A DNA stretch of 20,333 nt from Synergistaceae bacterium (GTDB lineage Bacteria; Synergistota; Synergistia; Synergistales; Synergistaceae): NCBI GenBank assembly GCA_012513245.1, contig JAAZCN010000188.1, forward strand, positions 1 through 20,333. The letters are read 5' to 3'. The notes under the pieces are model-generated. The model did no database searches, was not told the DNA's origin, and was given only the letters and a program-made list of their open reading frames with translations. Shown one piece after another: positions 1-7,401 of this stretch (its first letter is position 1; each line of letters starts with the position of its first letter). The position numbers and the translations under genes are program-made.

Positions 1-126
1 ACGAGACTTTTATTACTGAATGCACAAGAGGCCTCATGTTACATATATGTTTACATTAACTTGCCATCTAAGTGCCACGGCGCATTGAGTTATCGCGATC
101 CACATAAACATTAGCATAAATATTTC

Positions 127-155
127 TTGACGTATCTTAATTTGAGGAATATATT
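127..155 (+). promoter_or_regulatory. Sigma-70-type promoter for the DUF134-mrp operon
   Basis: TTGACG at 127-132 and TATATT at 150-155 are separated by exactly 17 bp, close to the vegetative consensus. Transcription would start near 162. This argues against starting translation at the in-frame TTG at 127, because that codon is the -35 box. Confidence 0.7.
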
Positions 156-161
156 TATCAA

Positions 162-177
162 GCGTGCATATGCACGC
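162..177. promoter_or_regulatory. Perfect 16-bp palindrome at the transcription start, likely operator
   Basis: GCGTGCATATGCACGC is identical to its own reverse complement. It begins 6 bp after the -10 box, at the predicted start site, and ends 3 bp before the AGGAG ribosome-binding site. This is where a repressor would block transcription. As RNA it could also fold next to the ribosome-binding site. The first gene of the operon encodes a helix-turn-helix protein, so autoregulation is an inference. Confidence 0.55.
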
Positions 178-192
178 AAAAGGAGAATGAGA

Positions 193-567
193 TTGCCCAG
201 AGACATCAAAGCCAGAAGAGTATGCAATATACCAGAAAATTTGCGTTTCATACCCGAAGGCAGCTCAGAAGAGGTGACTGTAATAACTATTGAAGAAGTT
301 GAATCTTTGCGCCTCTGTGACCTGGAATCCATGGACCAGTATGTTGCTGCAGGTTTGATGAATATATCAAGAGGGACGCTGCAAAGGATACTTTACTCAG
401 CCCACAGAAAGGTTGCAGAAGCTCTCTGCCGGGGCAGGGAGATACAAATTAAGGGAGGTCATTTTGAATTATCGGAAGCACGCTGCAAAGGAGAAAACAG
501 CTGCAGTTACTGTTGCTTTCGGCTCAAAGAGATCAATTCAATACAAGGAGATGCAGAAGATGACTGA
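193..567 (+). CDS. DUF134 (UPF0251) family DNA-binding protein
   Basis: This predicted small regulator has 124 residues. The N-terminal MPRDIKARRVC stretch and the following EEVESLRLCDLESM and helix-turn-helix segment (about residues 35-75) match the DUF134 pattern, a sigma-region-4-like HTH. The C-terminal tail is cysteine-rich (CKGENSCSYCC), suggesting metal or Fe-S binding and redox or metal sensing; that is inference. The start is taken as TTG 193. AGGAG at 181-185 lies 7 nt upstream of it but only 1 nt from ATG 187, and family members start with MPR or MAR. The stop overlaps the mrp start by 8 bp, so the genes are translationally coupled. A regulator coupled to an Fe-S carrier suggests control of Fe-S assembly or redox genes. 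Confidence 0.85.
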   Translation: MPRDIKARRVCNIPENLRFIPEGSSEEVTVITIEEVESLRLCDLESMDQYVAAGLMNISRGTLQRILYSAHRKVAEALCRGREIQIKGGHFELSEARCKGENSCSYCCFRLKEINSIQGDAEDD

Positions 568-1393
568 AAATGAGAATTGTACAAATGAATGCGGAAGCTG
601 CGGAGAGGAATGCGCTTCAAGGACAGAGCCTTTTGATTTCACGGCTAAGCCTAACCCTCTCAGCAGTGTAGAGAAGGTTATAGGAGTCGTAAGCGGAAAG
701 GGAGGAGTAGGAAAGTCTCTCGTAACATCCCTTCTGGCTGTGCAGATGCAGAAAAGAGGACACCAGTCCGCAATTCTTGACGCGGATATAACCGGTCCCT
801 CAATACCTAAGATGTTTGGACTTTCGGGTCAGGCGAAGGCAAATGAATCAGGGATAATTCCGGTAAGCACAAAAACCGGGATAGATATTATGTCGATAAA
901 TCTTTTGGTTGAAGACCAGACGACTCCTGTCATCTGGAGGGGACCGGCTGTTGCAGAAGTAGTTAAGCAGTTCTGGAGCGACGTAATATGGACGGGTGTC
1001 GATTATATGTTCGTTGACATGCCTCCCGGTACAGGAGATGTGCCGCTGACTGTCTTCCAGTCACTTCCTGTTGATGGGATAGTAATAGTCTCCTCTCCCC
1101 AGGAGCTGGTGTCTATGATAGTTGAAAAGGCTGTTCGTATGGCAGAACAAATGAAAATCCCTATCCTGGGCATAGTAGAGAACATGAGCTCGGTGATCTG
1201 TCCTGACTGCGGTAAAGAGATCAAGATCTTCGGAGAGAGCAAGGTAAGAGAAATAGCGGAAAAACATGGAATAGATTTCCTTGCAAGCATACCTTTAAGT
1301 CCCGAAATAGCGGCTCTATGCGATGCAGGAGATATAGAAAATGAAAGTTCTGACTGGCTTAAGGAAGCTGCTGAAAAAATAGAAAAGCTTTAA
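560..1393 (+). CDS. mrp: Mrp/NBP35-type Fe-S cluster carrier ATPase
   Basis: This cytoplasmic P-loop ATPase of the Mrp/ApbC/NBP35 family binds and transfers [4Fe-4S] clusters to apoproteins. The 277-residue product has an N-terminal cysteine cluster (C7, C11, C14, C18). A deviant Walker A, SGKGGVGKS, follows at about residues 45-53, then DADITGPSIPKMFG and the DMPPGTGD switch. The conserved CPDC pair near residue 213 holds the bridging cluster at the dimer interface. The start is ATG 560: AAGGAG at 545-550 is 9 nt upstream, whereas ATG 551 directly abuts it. The window is rich in Fe-S enzymes (formate dehydrogenase, diaphorases, HydS-like protein), which are plausible clients. The gene ends at a strong terminator. 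Confidence 0.95.
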   Translation: MTENENCTNECGSCGEECASRTEPFDFTAKPNPLSSVEKVIGVVSGKGGVGKSLVTSLLAVQMQKRGHQSAILDADITGPSIPKMFGLSGQAKANESGIIPVSTKTGIDIMSINLLVEDQTTPVIWRGPAVAEVVKQFWSDVIWTGVDYMFVDMPPGTGDVPLTVFQSLPVDGIVIVSSPQELVSMIVEKAVRMAEQMKIPILGIVENMSSVICPDCGKEIKIFGESKVREIAEKHGIDFLASIPLSPEIAALCDAGDIENESSDWLKEAAEKIEKL

Positions 1394-1400
1394 CAAATTT

Positions 1401-1433
1401 AAAGGGGGGCTGCACAAGCAGTCCCCCTTTTTT
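1401..1433. terminator. Bidirectional intrinsic terminator between convergent genes
   Basis: The arms GGGGGGCTGC and GCAGTCCCCC pair around an ACAA loop, flanked by an A-run on the left and six T on the right. It can stop transcription from mrp (+) and from the convergent minus-strand gene that ends at 1451. Confidence 0.9.
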
Positions 1434-1450
1434 GAGGCTATTCAAGCTCC

Positions 1451-1786
1451 TTATTGGCACAGTTTGCAGTTTCCGCATTCCCCGGAAGCGTTATTTCCGC
1501 ATTCGGGATCATGGTCGTGGTCGTGAGTATGTCCCTCCTTCATGAACGCATAGATAGGCGCGTATATTGAAAGAATGGCCTTTGCATTCTCCGAGCACCC
1601 TGATCCCGAAGGATTTTTTGTGGTACATCTGTCACCATCGCAAAGGGGGACTTCCATCCGTAGTGTTTCAAGGTCCTTCGCTCCGTTAATGATCGCATTC
1701 AACACCATGTTTTTTGTTACCCCTGTCTCTGCACAGACTTCACAGCCTGCAGGAGCGTCCCTCCAGAATTTCTCAAGTTTATCCAT
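1451..1786 (-). CDS. Small Cys/His-rich protein, BFD-like [2Fe-2S] or metal-binding
   Basis: This 111-residue protein has no family assigned with certainty. The first half (C15, C18, then VTKNMVLNAIINGAKDLETL, then C49 and C54) resembles a bacterioferritin-associated-ferredoxin-like [2Fe-2S] fold with altered spacing of the second cysteine pair. The C-terminal tail is metal-ligand rich: GHTHDHDHD followed by C96, C104, C107 and C110. No signal peptide or membrane segment is visible. The start is ATG 1786, which has a GGGGA ribosome-binding site 7 nt upstream; the TTG at 1804 has no such site. It may store or deliver a metal, perhaps Fe or Ni for neighbouring metalloenzymes, but this is inference. 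Confidence 0.75.
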   Translation of the reverse strand: MDKLEKFWRDAPAGCEVCAETGVTKNMVLNAIINGAKDLETLRMEVPLCDGDRCTTKNPSGSGCSENAKAILSIYAPIYAFMKEGHTHDHDHDPECGNNASGECGNCKLCQ

Positions 1787-1823
1787 CACGCTGTCCCCTT
1801 TCAAGATTTCATAAATTATAAAA

Positions 1824-2582
1824 TCAAAATTCGTCGGATCCTGATAATACAGGAACTTTCAGCAAATCCTTAAACCCGTAGCTTTTATACATTTTAGCTC
1901 CAATTTCAGTAGCCAGAAGGACCAGGTTCTCTGAATGATCAGAAGCATGCTCAGTCAGGGTGTCCATAAGCCTTGCGGCCAGCCCCTGTCTTCTTGCCTC
2001 CGGTCTTGTTGCAAAGTAATAGAGCCCACAGGTCCTGTCAGTTGAATGCAGTAGTGCGGAACAGAGCGGCACACCTTCTTTCTCGAGGTAGTAAAGACGA
2101 TTCTCTGGTCGGCTGCTAAGGTAGGCTGCAAAATTATTATAGTTGTCAGTGACCGGAAGCTCTCCATCGAATCCCGTCCAAGCTGCTTCTGCCCATTTTT
2201 CCTCGTCTGATCTTTCGCAAACGAACTTTACGTAAGAGTCCGGTTCTCTTCCTGAAGAAGAGCAACTTATCGACATTGCAAGATATTCCGCTCTGAGGGA
2301 AAGTCCTCTGCTTTCAAGGGCCTCTCGGATCTCGTTTTTTAGTTCGGGCAGCTGCATTGAGATGAAAGGAAACTTTCTATCTGCAAAAAAATCAAGGACT
2401 TTAGAGACTTCTTCCTTTGATGAACAGCTGTCGAACAGAGCGTAATTCTCTCCCGCGAAAGGCATCCCGGTAGCAAAGGCACCTATCCCACGCCGCAGTT
2501 CGAGGAGACCTCCTTCCGGAGTCTTTCCCAGCATTCTGAGTGCGGAAGTAAAGTTTTCAATAAAGTGCCGAGTCTTCGACAT
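1824..2582 (-). CDS. GNAT-family N-acetyltransferase
   Basis: This predicted cytoplasmic acetyl-CoA-dependent acyltransferase has 252 residues. The GNAT fold occupies roughly residues 115-250. The acetyl-CoA pyrophosphate loop is seen as EARRQGLAARLM at about 195-206, and the terminal strand region includes AKMYKSYGFKDL, a common GNAT ending. The first 110 residues form a separate N-terminal region with no recognised motif, so the substrate cannot be read from sequence. The start ATG is preceded by GGGGG about 8 nt upstream. It lies 37 bp upstream, in the minus direction, of the Cys/His-rich gene and may be co-transcribed with it. Confidence 0.85.
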   Translation of the reverse strand: MSKTRHFIENFTSALRMLGKTPEGGLLELRRGIGAFATGMPFAGENYALFDSCSSKEEVSKVLDFFADRKFPFISMQLPELKNEIREALESRGLSLRAEYLAMSISCSSSGREPDSYVKFVCERSDEEKWAEAAWTGFDGELPVTDNYNNFAAYLSSRPENRLYYLEKEGVPLCSALLHSTDRTCGLYYFATRPEARRQGLAARLMDTLTEHASDHSENLVLLATEIGAKMYKSYGFKDLLKVPVLSGSDEF

Positions 2583-2665
2583 TCAACAGCCCCCAAAGTA
2601 TATAATCATAAAAGGCGGATCCAAGTATCTTTTCCTATTTTAAGCCAAAAAAGAGGGACTGGAAG

Positions 2666-3109
2666 ATGTCGTCAGAGAAAAAGAAAAGAAAAATCACCTC
2701 AGGAGAAGGTTTCACGTTGGGGGCGGATGAAAACCTGAACGTGTCGATCGGAGCCCTCTTTCGGGGGGATGGCGGCAAAGAGGAGTCCTCTTCCGCTGCT
2801 CCAAAAGAGAAAACCCCTAAAGAAGTAAAAAGGTGTCATGAAAAAGAGGGTGAGAGCGGAATATCATGTCTTAATAGGGTCTCACTCCAAAAACAGACAA
2901 CCGGTCGTGCAGGAAAAACGGTGACTGCCCTTATCATGCCCAAGGAGTCGAACGTAGACAGAGAAAAACTTGCTAAAGAGATGAGAAAAGGACTTGGCTG
3001 TGGCTCTTTTGTCGAGGGCACCAATGTAATTTTGCAGGGAGATATATGTGACAGAGCTAAAGAATGGCTTATCAGGAAGGGCGTAAAAGAGGTAGTATCC
3101 GGGAATTGA
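2666..3109 (+). CDS. yciH: SUI1/eIF1-like translation factor, YciH family
   Basis: This bacterial homologue of eukaryotic initiation factor 1 has 147 residues. The C-terminal SUI1 domain (about residues 70-145) shows the typical TTGRAGKTVTAL strand and loop. It continues with KLAKEMRKGLGCGSFVEG and the ILQGDICDRAKEWLIRKG ending. In E. coli the YciH protein affects initiation fidelity and stress responses; the role here is inferred from family only. The N-terminal 65 residues are lysine- and glutamate-rich and low in complexity, longer than in typical YciH. The start ATG has GAGGGA upstream. The gene stands alone between divergent and convergent neighbours and ends at its own terminator. Confidence 0.88.
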   Translation: MSSEKKKRKITSGEGFTLGADENLNVSIGALFRGDGGKEESSSAAPKEKTPKEVKRCHEKEGESGISCLNRVSLQKQTTGRAGKTVTALIMPKESNVDREKLAKEMRKGLGCGSFVEGTNVILQGDICDRAKEWLIRKGVKEVVSGN

Positions 3110-3157
3110 TCAGGGAATATCTTGTTTTTTGTAATAGTTCAAAGGGAATATAATTTT

Positions 3158-3192
3158 AAAGGGCGGAGAAAGACTTTCTTTCGCTCTTTTTT
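3158..3192 (+). terminator. Intrinsic terminator after the SUI1-like gene
   Basis: AAAGGGCG at 3158-3165 pairs with CGCTCTTT at 3182-3189 (8 bp including one G-U). The inner AGAAAG and CTTTCT segments can pair further. A T-run reaches 3192. Confidence 0.75.
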
Positions 3193-3260
3193 GCTATTAT
3201 ACAGAATGACCGACAGCAAAAAAGAGAACGAAGAGCTTGACTTTAATTGACCATAACATC

Positions 3261-3285
3261 AAAAAACCGCGGATCCTGTCCGCGG
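3261..3285 (-). terminator. Intrinsic terminator for the DMT transporter genes
   Basis: On the minus strand CCGCGG, a 7-nt loop and CCGCGG are followed directly by six T (plus-strand A-run 3261-3266). It lies 50 bp past the stop of the second transporter gene. Confidence 0.85.
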
Positions 3286-3334
3286 TCATTGAGTGCCGTA
3301 TTTTCTGTTTTTTTCTGGATCCGGTAGTGGTCTT

Positions 3335-4255
3335 TTATTTCTTATTAACCAACCAGACACCACAGAGTATCATTGCTCCTCCGGCAAAAAGCCAGGGTGT
3401 GAATCGTTCTCCTACCAGGAAATATGATATTGCGACTCCCGCTATCGGCTGAAGGAACTGAAAGACTACCACCTTAGCGACGGTGAAGATAGAAAGTGCC
3501 TTGAACCAGAAGATGTATGCCAGAGCAGAGGAAAATGCTCCGAGGAAGATAAGGGCTGCCCATGTTCCCGAAGTGAAAGAAGGAATGACAGAAAAATCGC
3601 TTCCTATGAATATCACGAAGGGTGTTGCTGCTATAAGTGCAAAGAGCATCTCCCAAAAGATAACAAATGCCGGGGAGAGGTCCTTTTTGAGTACTCTCCT
3701 TGAGAGGATCAGGAAGACGGCCCAGTTAAGGACGGAAAGGAGCATAATAATATCACCTATGCTTCCGAAGCTTCCCGAATTTGCAGTAGCTATTGTTCCA
3801 CGTACGACTACAAGAGTTACTCCTACAGCGGCAAGGATCAGCCCGCATATTCCTTTTGCGGAGATCTTTTCCTTTAGGAAGATCCTGCCTAATATCGCGA
3901 CAAGCGCCGGAGTTGCTATCATCATCCAGTTAGCGTTTGCCGCTCCTGCTGTCTTCATTGCATAGCTCTGTATAGCCTGATGGAAGAAGATGCCCTGGAA
4001 GCCCATTAGAAAAAGAGCGGCAGCTTCTTTTTTAGAGGGGAGATGCATTGATTTCTCCCATAATAATCCGGCGAACAAAACGGGCATTCCGATAACAAGT
4101 CGGAGCCATAGAATGACCATAGGTTCAGCCTGTGCGAGGGCATATTTTGTTGAAGCAAAGCTGCCCCCCCAAATGATGACTGTTGCCAGTATCATCGTGT
4201 AATCATAAAAAGAGGCCTTACCGGCACGGACGTTTTCTCTATTTATTTCAGCCAT
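3335..4255 (-). CDS. EamA/DMT-superfamily transporter, copy 1
   Basis: This predicted inner-membrane metabolite exporter of the drug/metabolite transporter superfamily has 306 residues. About ten hydrophobic segments form two EamA repeats, each starting with a WGGSF- or WAVF-type segment. Family signatures include IIWGGSFASTKYALAQAEP near residue 30 and RIFLKEKISAKG near residue 145. The second repeat ends with VGERFTPWLFAGGAMILCG, typical of EamA. Substrates of this superfamily are usually amino acids or nucleotide-type metabolites; none can be assigned. The nearest AGGAGG is about 14 nt upstream of the ATG, longer than usual, and no better in-frame start was found. It lies downstream of a close paralogue, and the pair ends at the terminator at 3261-3285. 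Confidence 0.92.
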   Translation of the reverse strand: MAEINRENVRAGKASFYDYTMILATVIIWGGSFASTKYALAQAEPMVILWLRLVIGMPVLFAGLLWEKSMHLPSKKEAAALFLMGFQGIFFHQAIQSYAMKTAGAANANWMMIATPALVAILGRIFLKEKISAKGICGLILAAVGVTLVVVRGTIATANSGSFGSIGDIIMLLSVLNWAVFLILSRRVLKKDLSPAFVIFWEMLFALIAATPFVIFIGSDFSVIPSFTSGTWAALIFLGAFSSALAYIFWFKALSIFTVAKVVVFQFLQPIAGVAISYFLVGERFTPWLFAGGAMILCGVWLVNKK

Positions 4256-4339
4256 TGTATTGACTTCATCCTCCTGTTTTCAGCAGGGATATCCGGACAT
4301 TCTTTATTGGCTCGGGTTTATGTATTGCAGCCGCCTGAT

Positions 4340-5257
4340 TCACTTCCTGTTTACTAGATACACCCCATACATTATTGCAATTCCTCCTACGAAAAGCCAA
4401 AGGGTGAAACGTTCTCCGAGAAGGAGATAGGCAATGATCGCGCCTGCAAATGGCTGGAGAAACTGAAATGCTATTATTCTTGAGACAGGAAGCACAGAGA
4501 GTCCGTGGAACCAGCAGAAATATGCGGCGGCAGAGGCTCCGGCCCCCAGAAAAGCCAGGGCGGTCCATGTCCTAGGGCTAAATGACCCAATGACAGATAT
4601 ATCGCATCCCATAAGTAGTACTGCTGCTGTTGCATAAATAAAGGCGAAGAACATTTCCCAAAAAAGGACAAAACTGTAAGGGAGGTCATCCTTCAGGACT
4701 TTTTTTGAAAAGACAAGGAAGATCGACCAATTTAGTGAAGAAAAAAGTATCAGCAGATCTCCGATGGTTCCGAACGAACCTGATGTTTTTATTGCATTGG
4801 TTGAACCCAGGCGCAGGACTACTATAACTCCAAGCGCTGAGATAAAAAGTCCCATAAAACCTAGATGAGATATTTTCTCCTTAAGGAAGATCCATCCTAA
4901 AAGAGTTACGAACGCAGGAGAACAGATAATGATCCAATTTGCCGTAGAGGCACTCGCAGTTTTCATTGCGAAATTCTGCAGGCCTAAAACCAGGAATATA
5001 CCCTGGAAGCTCATTATGAGCATAGGCCATAATTCCTGCTTTGATGGCAGACGAAATGTTTTCTGGAGGTATGCCCCCACAAAGAGAAAAGGGATCGAGA
5101 TCCCAAGTCTCATCCACAGTACTATCAAAGGATGGGCCTGCTCTACTGTGACCTTCATCCCAGCGAAACTTGCGCTCCATATAGTTATTGCAGCAAGAAT
5201 GATCAAATAATCGCGGGGCCTCGCAGTTTTTACAGATAGGACTTTTTTTGCGGACAT
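4340..5257 (-). CDS. EamA/DMT-superfamily transporter, copy 2 (tandem paralogue)
   Basis: This 305-residue membrane protein aligns end to end with the next gene downstream: IIWSASFAGMKV versus IIWGGSFASTKY, WIFLKEKISHLG versus RIFLKEKISAKG, and VGERFTPWLF versus LGERFTLWLF. It has two EamA repeats and about ten transmembrane segments, so it is probably also an exporter. The start is ATG 5257 with GAAGAGA about 7 nt upstream, rather than TTG 5260. An 82-bp gap without a terminator separates the copies, so co-transcription is likely. The clear sequence divergence points to an old duplication, possibly two subunits or two substrates. Confidence 0.92.
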   Translation of the reverse strand: MSAKKVLSVKTARPRDYLIILAAITIWSASFAGMKVTVEQAHPLIVLWMRLGISIPFLFVGAYLQKTFRLPSKQELWPMLIMSFQGIFLVLGLQNFAMKTASASTANWIIICSPAFVTLLGWIFLKEKISHLGFMGLFISALGVIVVLRLGSTNAIKTSGSFGTIGDLLILFSSLNWSIFLVFSKKVLKDDLPYSFVLFWEMFFAFIYATAAVLLMGCDISVIGSFSPRTWTALAFLGAGASAAAYFCWFHGLSVLPVSRIIAFQFLQPFAGAIIAYLLLGERFTLWLFVGGIAIMYGVYLVNRK

Positions 5258-5451
5258 CAAAGTATCTCTTCTTTCTGTTTATCGTACAGCCTTTGCGGGG
5301 AGGCTTATTACCAGACCGTTTTGCCGGGTAGTAAGGACAAGAAATAGTATAGTCCAAATCATCTCTGATGTGTGTAAAAATTTAAGATCGAAGGTATAGT
5401 AGAATATAAGCATCAGCTGATCAGACCAAAAGCAGAAAGCGGGGCATAGGG

Positions 5452-6228
5452 ATGGATTACCTTACTGTAAAAAAAGATATTACGAGGATGTTCAGCGACG
5501 GGACTGTTAAAAAAATAGAGGATGACATGATCGTAGAAAAAAGTATGATCCTAGAAGTTGACGGTTCTCATGAAGCTGTTGTGATATTAACGCCCGGGGA
5601 GGAAGAGCTATGGGCTCTTGGAAACCTCTACAGCAGGCGAATGATAGAGAGCATGAACGATATAAGATCTATAAAAAAAGATGCTACCGGGATAATAATT
5701 GAAAGAACAAACAAAAGAGAGGGCAGGAACCTAGAATCCAGGTTCCTGCACACTGCTTCCGGAGCCTTTTTACAGGAGCAAGGAAAAAACGATGTCCCCT
5801 CTTTCCTTCCTGTCGAATGGCAGATATCCTTTGAAACGATAATCTCCGGCATTGACTGGATAGCGGAAGCTCCGCTCTTCAGGCTGACGGGAAGCGTGCA
5901 CGTTGCTGCCCTTGTCTCCCCTGCTGGCAGTATGCTTTTCCGGACAGAGGACGTAGGAAGGCACAACGCCGTCGACAAGGCTATTGGCTGGTTATTGAAA
6001 AACAACGTAAAAACCAGTAACGCTGTGCTCATAACGTCAGGACGTCTGCCGAAGGACATGGTAATTAAAGGGGCAGGGGCCGGAATACCCGTCATGGCGA
6101 GCATATCAGCTGCGACAGCTACTGGCGTGGATGCTGCGAGGTGCTGTAATATGACACTTATTGGCTTTGCGAGAAATGGAAGATTCAACGTATACAGTGC
6201 TCCTGAACGGATAAAATTCAACACGTAG
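5452..6228 (+). CDS. fdhD: FdhD-family formate dehydrogenase accessory protein lacking the CxxC cysteines
   Basis: FdhD transfers sulfur from a cysteine desulfurase to the Mo/W-bis-PGD cofactor of formate dehydrogenase and is needed for its activity. Family motifs in this 258-residue protein are LTPGEEELWALGNL (about 47-60), DVGRHNAVDK (about 166-175) and the SGRLPKDMVIKGAGAGIPV block. A TLIGFARNGRFNVYS ending completes the match. Odd: the loop that normally carries the sulfur-transferring CxxC reads HTASGAF (residues 100-106) with no cysteine. The only cysteines are a CC pair near residue 232. It leads the plus-strand signalling module, 26 bp before the GHKL ATPase gene, and faces the formate dehydrogenase operon. 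It may be a non-sulfurtransferase variant, or a second FdhD may exist elsewhere. Confidence 0.9.
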   Translation: MDYLTVKKDITRMFSDGTVKKIEDDMIVEKSMILEVDGSHEAVVILTPGEEELWALGNLYSRRMIESMNDIRSIKKDATGIIIERTNKREGRNLESRFLHTASGAFLQEQGKNDVPSFLPVEWQISFETIISGIDWIAEAPLFRLTGSVHVAALVSPAGSMLFRTEDVGRHNAVDKAIGWLLKNNVKTSNAVLITSGRLPKDMVIKGAGAGIPVMASISAATATGVDAARCCNMTLIGFARNGRFNVYSAPERIKFNT

Positions 6229-6254
6229 AAAAAAATTTCGGAGGTTGAAAAAAA

Positions 6255-6854
6255 ATGCTTGAAGATCTTTCCGCACATGTGTTGGACATAGCAGAAAACA
6301 GCGTCATGGCAAACGGTACAGAGGTCAGGGTCGAGATAACAGAAGAGAGATCCGCTGACAGACTCACCTTTTCAGTAGAGGACAACGGGAAAGGCATGAC
6401 AGAAGATTTTGTGGCAAGGGTTACCGACCCTTTTACTACCACAAGGACGACTAGAAGGGTCGGCATGGGACTACCCTTCCTCAAACAGTCTGCAGAACTA
6501 TGCGAAGGCGGACTTGACATAAGTTCAAAACCGGGAAAAGGGACAAAAACGACCGCGACCTTCAGAATGAGCAGCATAGACAGGCCTCCCCTTGGAGACA
6601 TTCCTGCTACAATGATGGCGCTTGTTATGGGTTCCCCGGAGATACACTGGACGTACAGACATAAAACAGATTCAGGGGAATTCGTAATGGATTCGGATGA
6701 GATAATAGAGGCTCTCGACGGAGACAGAGAGATGCTCCGTTCAGCAGAAGTGGGTCTTTGGCTTAGGGAACATATTAAAGAAAACCTTGTTGATATAAAA
6801 TGGGAGGGAGCATCTCTTTCTGTTTTTAACGAGGCAGAGGTTAAAGGCCGGTAA
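6255..6854 (+). CDS. GHKL (HATPase_c) ATP-binding protein of a hydrogenase-associated module
   Basis: This stand-alone histidine-kinase-type ATPase domain has 199 residues and no sensor or phospho-acceptor domain. The N-box is DIAENSVMANGT (about 11-22, N15), the G1 box is VEDNGKGM (about 41-48) and the G2 region is RRVGMGLPFLKQSAE (about 67-81). The last 75 residues are an extension without a recognised motif. GGAGG upstream of the ATG and the 26-bp gap from fdhD suggest co-transcription. Genes of this type occur beside DRTGG, RsbW-like, HydS-like and PHP genes near [FeFe] hydrogenases, as here. The role is presumably signalling or regulatory; no phosphotransfer target is visible. Confidence 0.85.
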   Translation: MLEDLSAHVLDIAENSVMANGTEVRVEITEERSADRLTFSVEDNGKGMTEDFVARVTDPFTTTRTTRRVGMGLPFLKQSAELCEGGLDISSKPGKGTKTTATFRMSSIDRPPLGDIPATMMALVMGSPEIHWTYRHKTDSGEFVMDSDEIIEALDGDREMLRSAEVGLWLREHIKENLVDIKWEGASLSVFNEAEVKGR

Positions 6855-6941
6855 AAAATACGCTTGAATAAGATACATTACTTGAAATTATGAGCAAAAG
6901 GATATTATAAAAAGGGGGGAAACCATCTCATTTTCTAAAGC

Positions 6942-6970
6942 TTGTTATTTATTGCGCAAGGCGGTAAAAT
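6942..6970 (+). promoter_or_regulatory. Promoter for the DRTGG/RsbW/HydS-like gene group
   Basis: TTGTTA at 6942-6947 and TAAAAT at 6965-6970 are 17 bp apart. The predicted start near 6977 leaves a leader of about 50 nt before the AGGAGG at 7015-7020. An 8-bp palindrome TTGCGCAA lies inside the spacer and could bind a regulator. Confidence 0.55.
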
Positions 6971-7028
6971 TAATGTTAAATGTTATAACGATATAAATAT
7001 AGATAGATTCTATAGGAGGATGTTTAAT

Positions 7029-7397
7029 ATGAATTTAAAAGAATTGGCTGAGCTTATCAATGCTGAGGTCATGAACTCAGAAAGAGATCTCACCGAGATA
7101 CCGGTTCCTTTTGCATATGCCTGTGATCTGATGAGCGATGTCCTTGCTTTTTGCTCCCCCGGATCCCTTCTGCTCACGGGACTTACTAATATCCAGATAG
7201 TCAGGACAGCACAGATGTTGGATATCCCGGCGATAGTATTCGTAAGAGGTAAGATACCTCTCGATGAGACAGTGAATCTGGCAAAGGAAAGCGGAATACC
7301 TGTACTCTTGTCCAAATACAGCCTCTATGAAGTCTGCGGAAAACTATACACAGCAGGAATAAAGCCCAGCTACGTACCACAGCCGCGGGTGTCATAG
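7029..7397 (+). CDS. DRTGG-domain protein, copy 1
   Basis: This 122-residue cytoplasmic protein resembles the DRTGG regulatory domain found in HPr-kinase-like and phosphotransacetylase-related proteins. It keeps the pattern of an N-terminal LAELINAEV helix, a central alternating strand/helix part and the ESGIPVLLSKYSLYEVCGKL ending common to hydrogenase-linked DRTGG proteins. It aligns in layout with the second DRTGG gene at 9328. The ATG start has AGGAGG 8 nt upstream; longer in-frame reading back to 6942 would run through the promoter. DRTGG domains are thought to bind small ligands; none is known here. It is followed after 4 nt by the RsbW-like gene. Confidence 0.8.
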   Translation: MNLKELAELINAEVMNSERDLTEIPVPFAYACDLMSDVLAFCSPGSLLLTGLTNIQIVRTAQMLDIPAIVFVRGKIPLDETVNLAKESGIPVLLSKYSLYEVCGKLYTAGIKPSYVPQPRVS

Positions 7398-7401
7398 TAA
7401 A

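Noticed and set aside
127..192. Longer DUF134 reading from TTG 127
   Set aside because: TTG 127 is the -35 box of a good promoter; the ribosome-binding site at 181-185 fits TTG 193, and family members start there.
413..559. Longer Mrp start at 413
   Set aside because: It lies inside the DUF134 gene in another frame; AAGGAG at 545-550 fits ATG 560.
5628..6278. 216-codon minus-strand ORF over fdhD
   Set aside because: It is the reverse of a clear FdhD gene, with no recognisable motif of its own.
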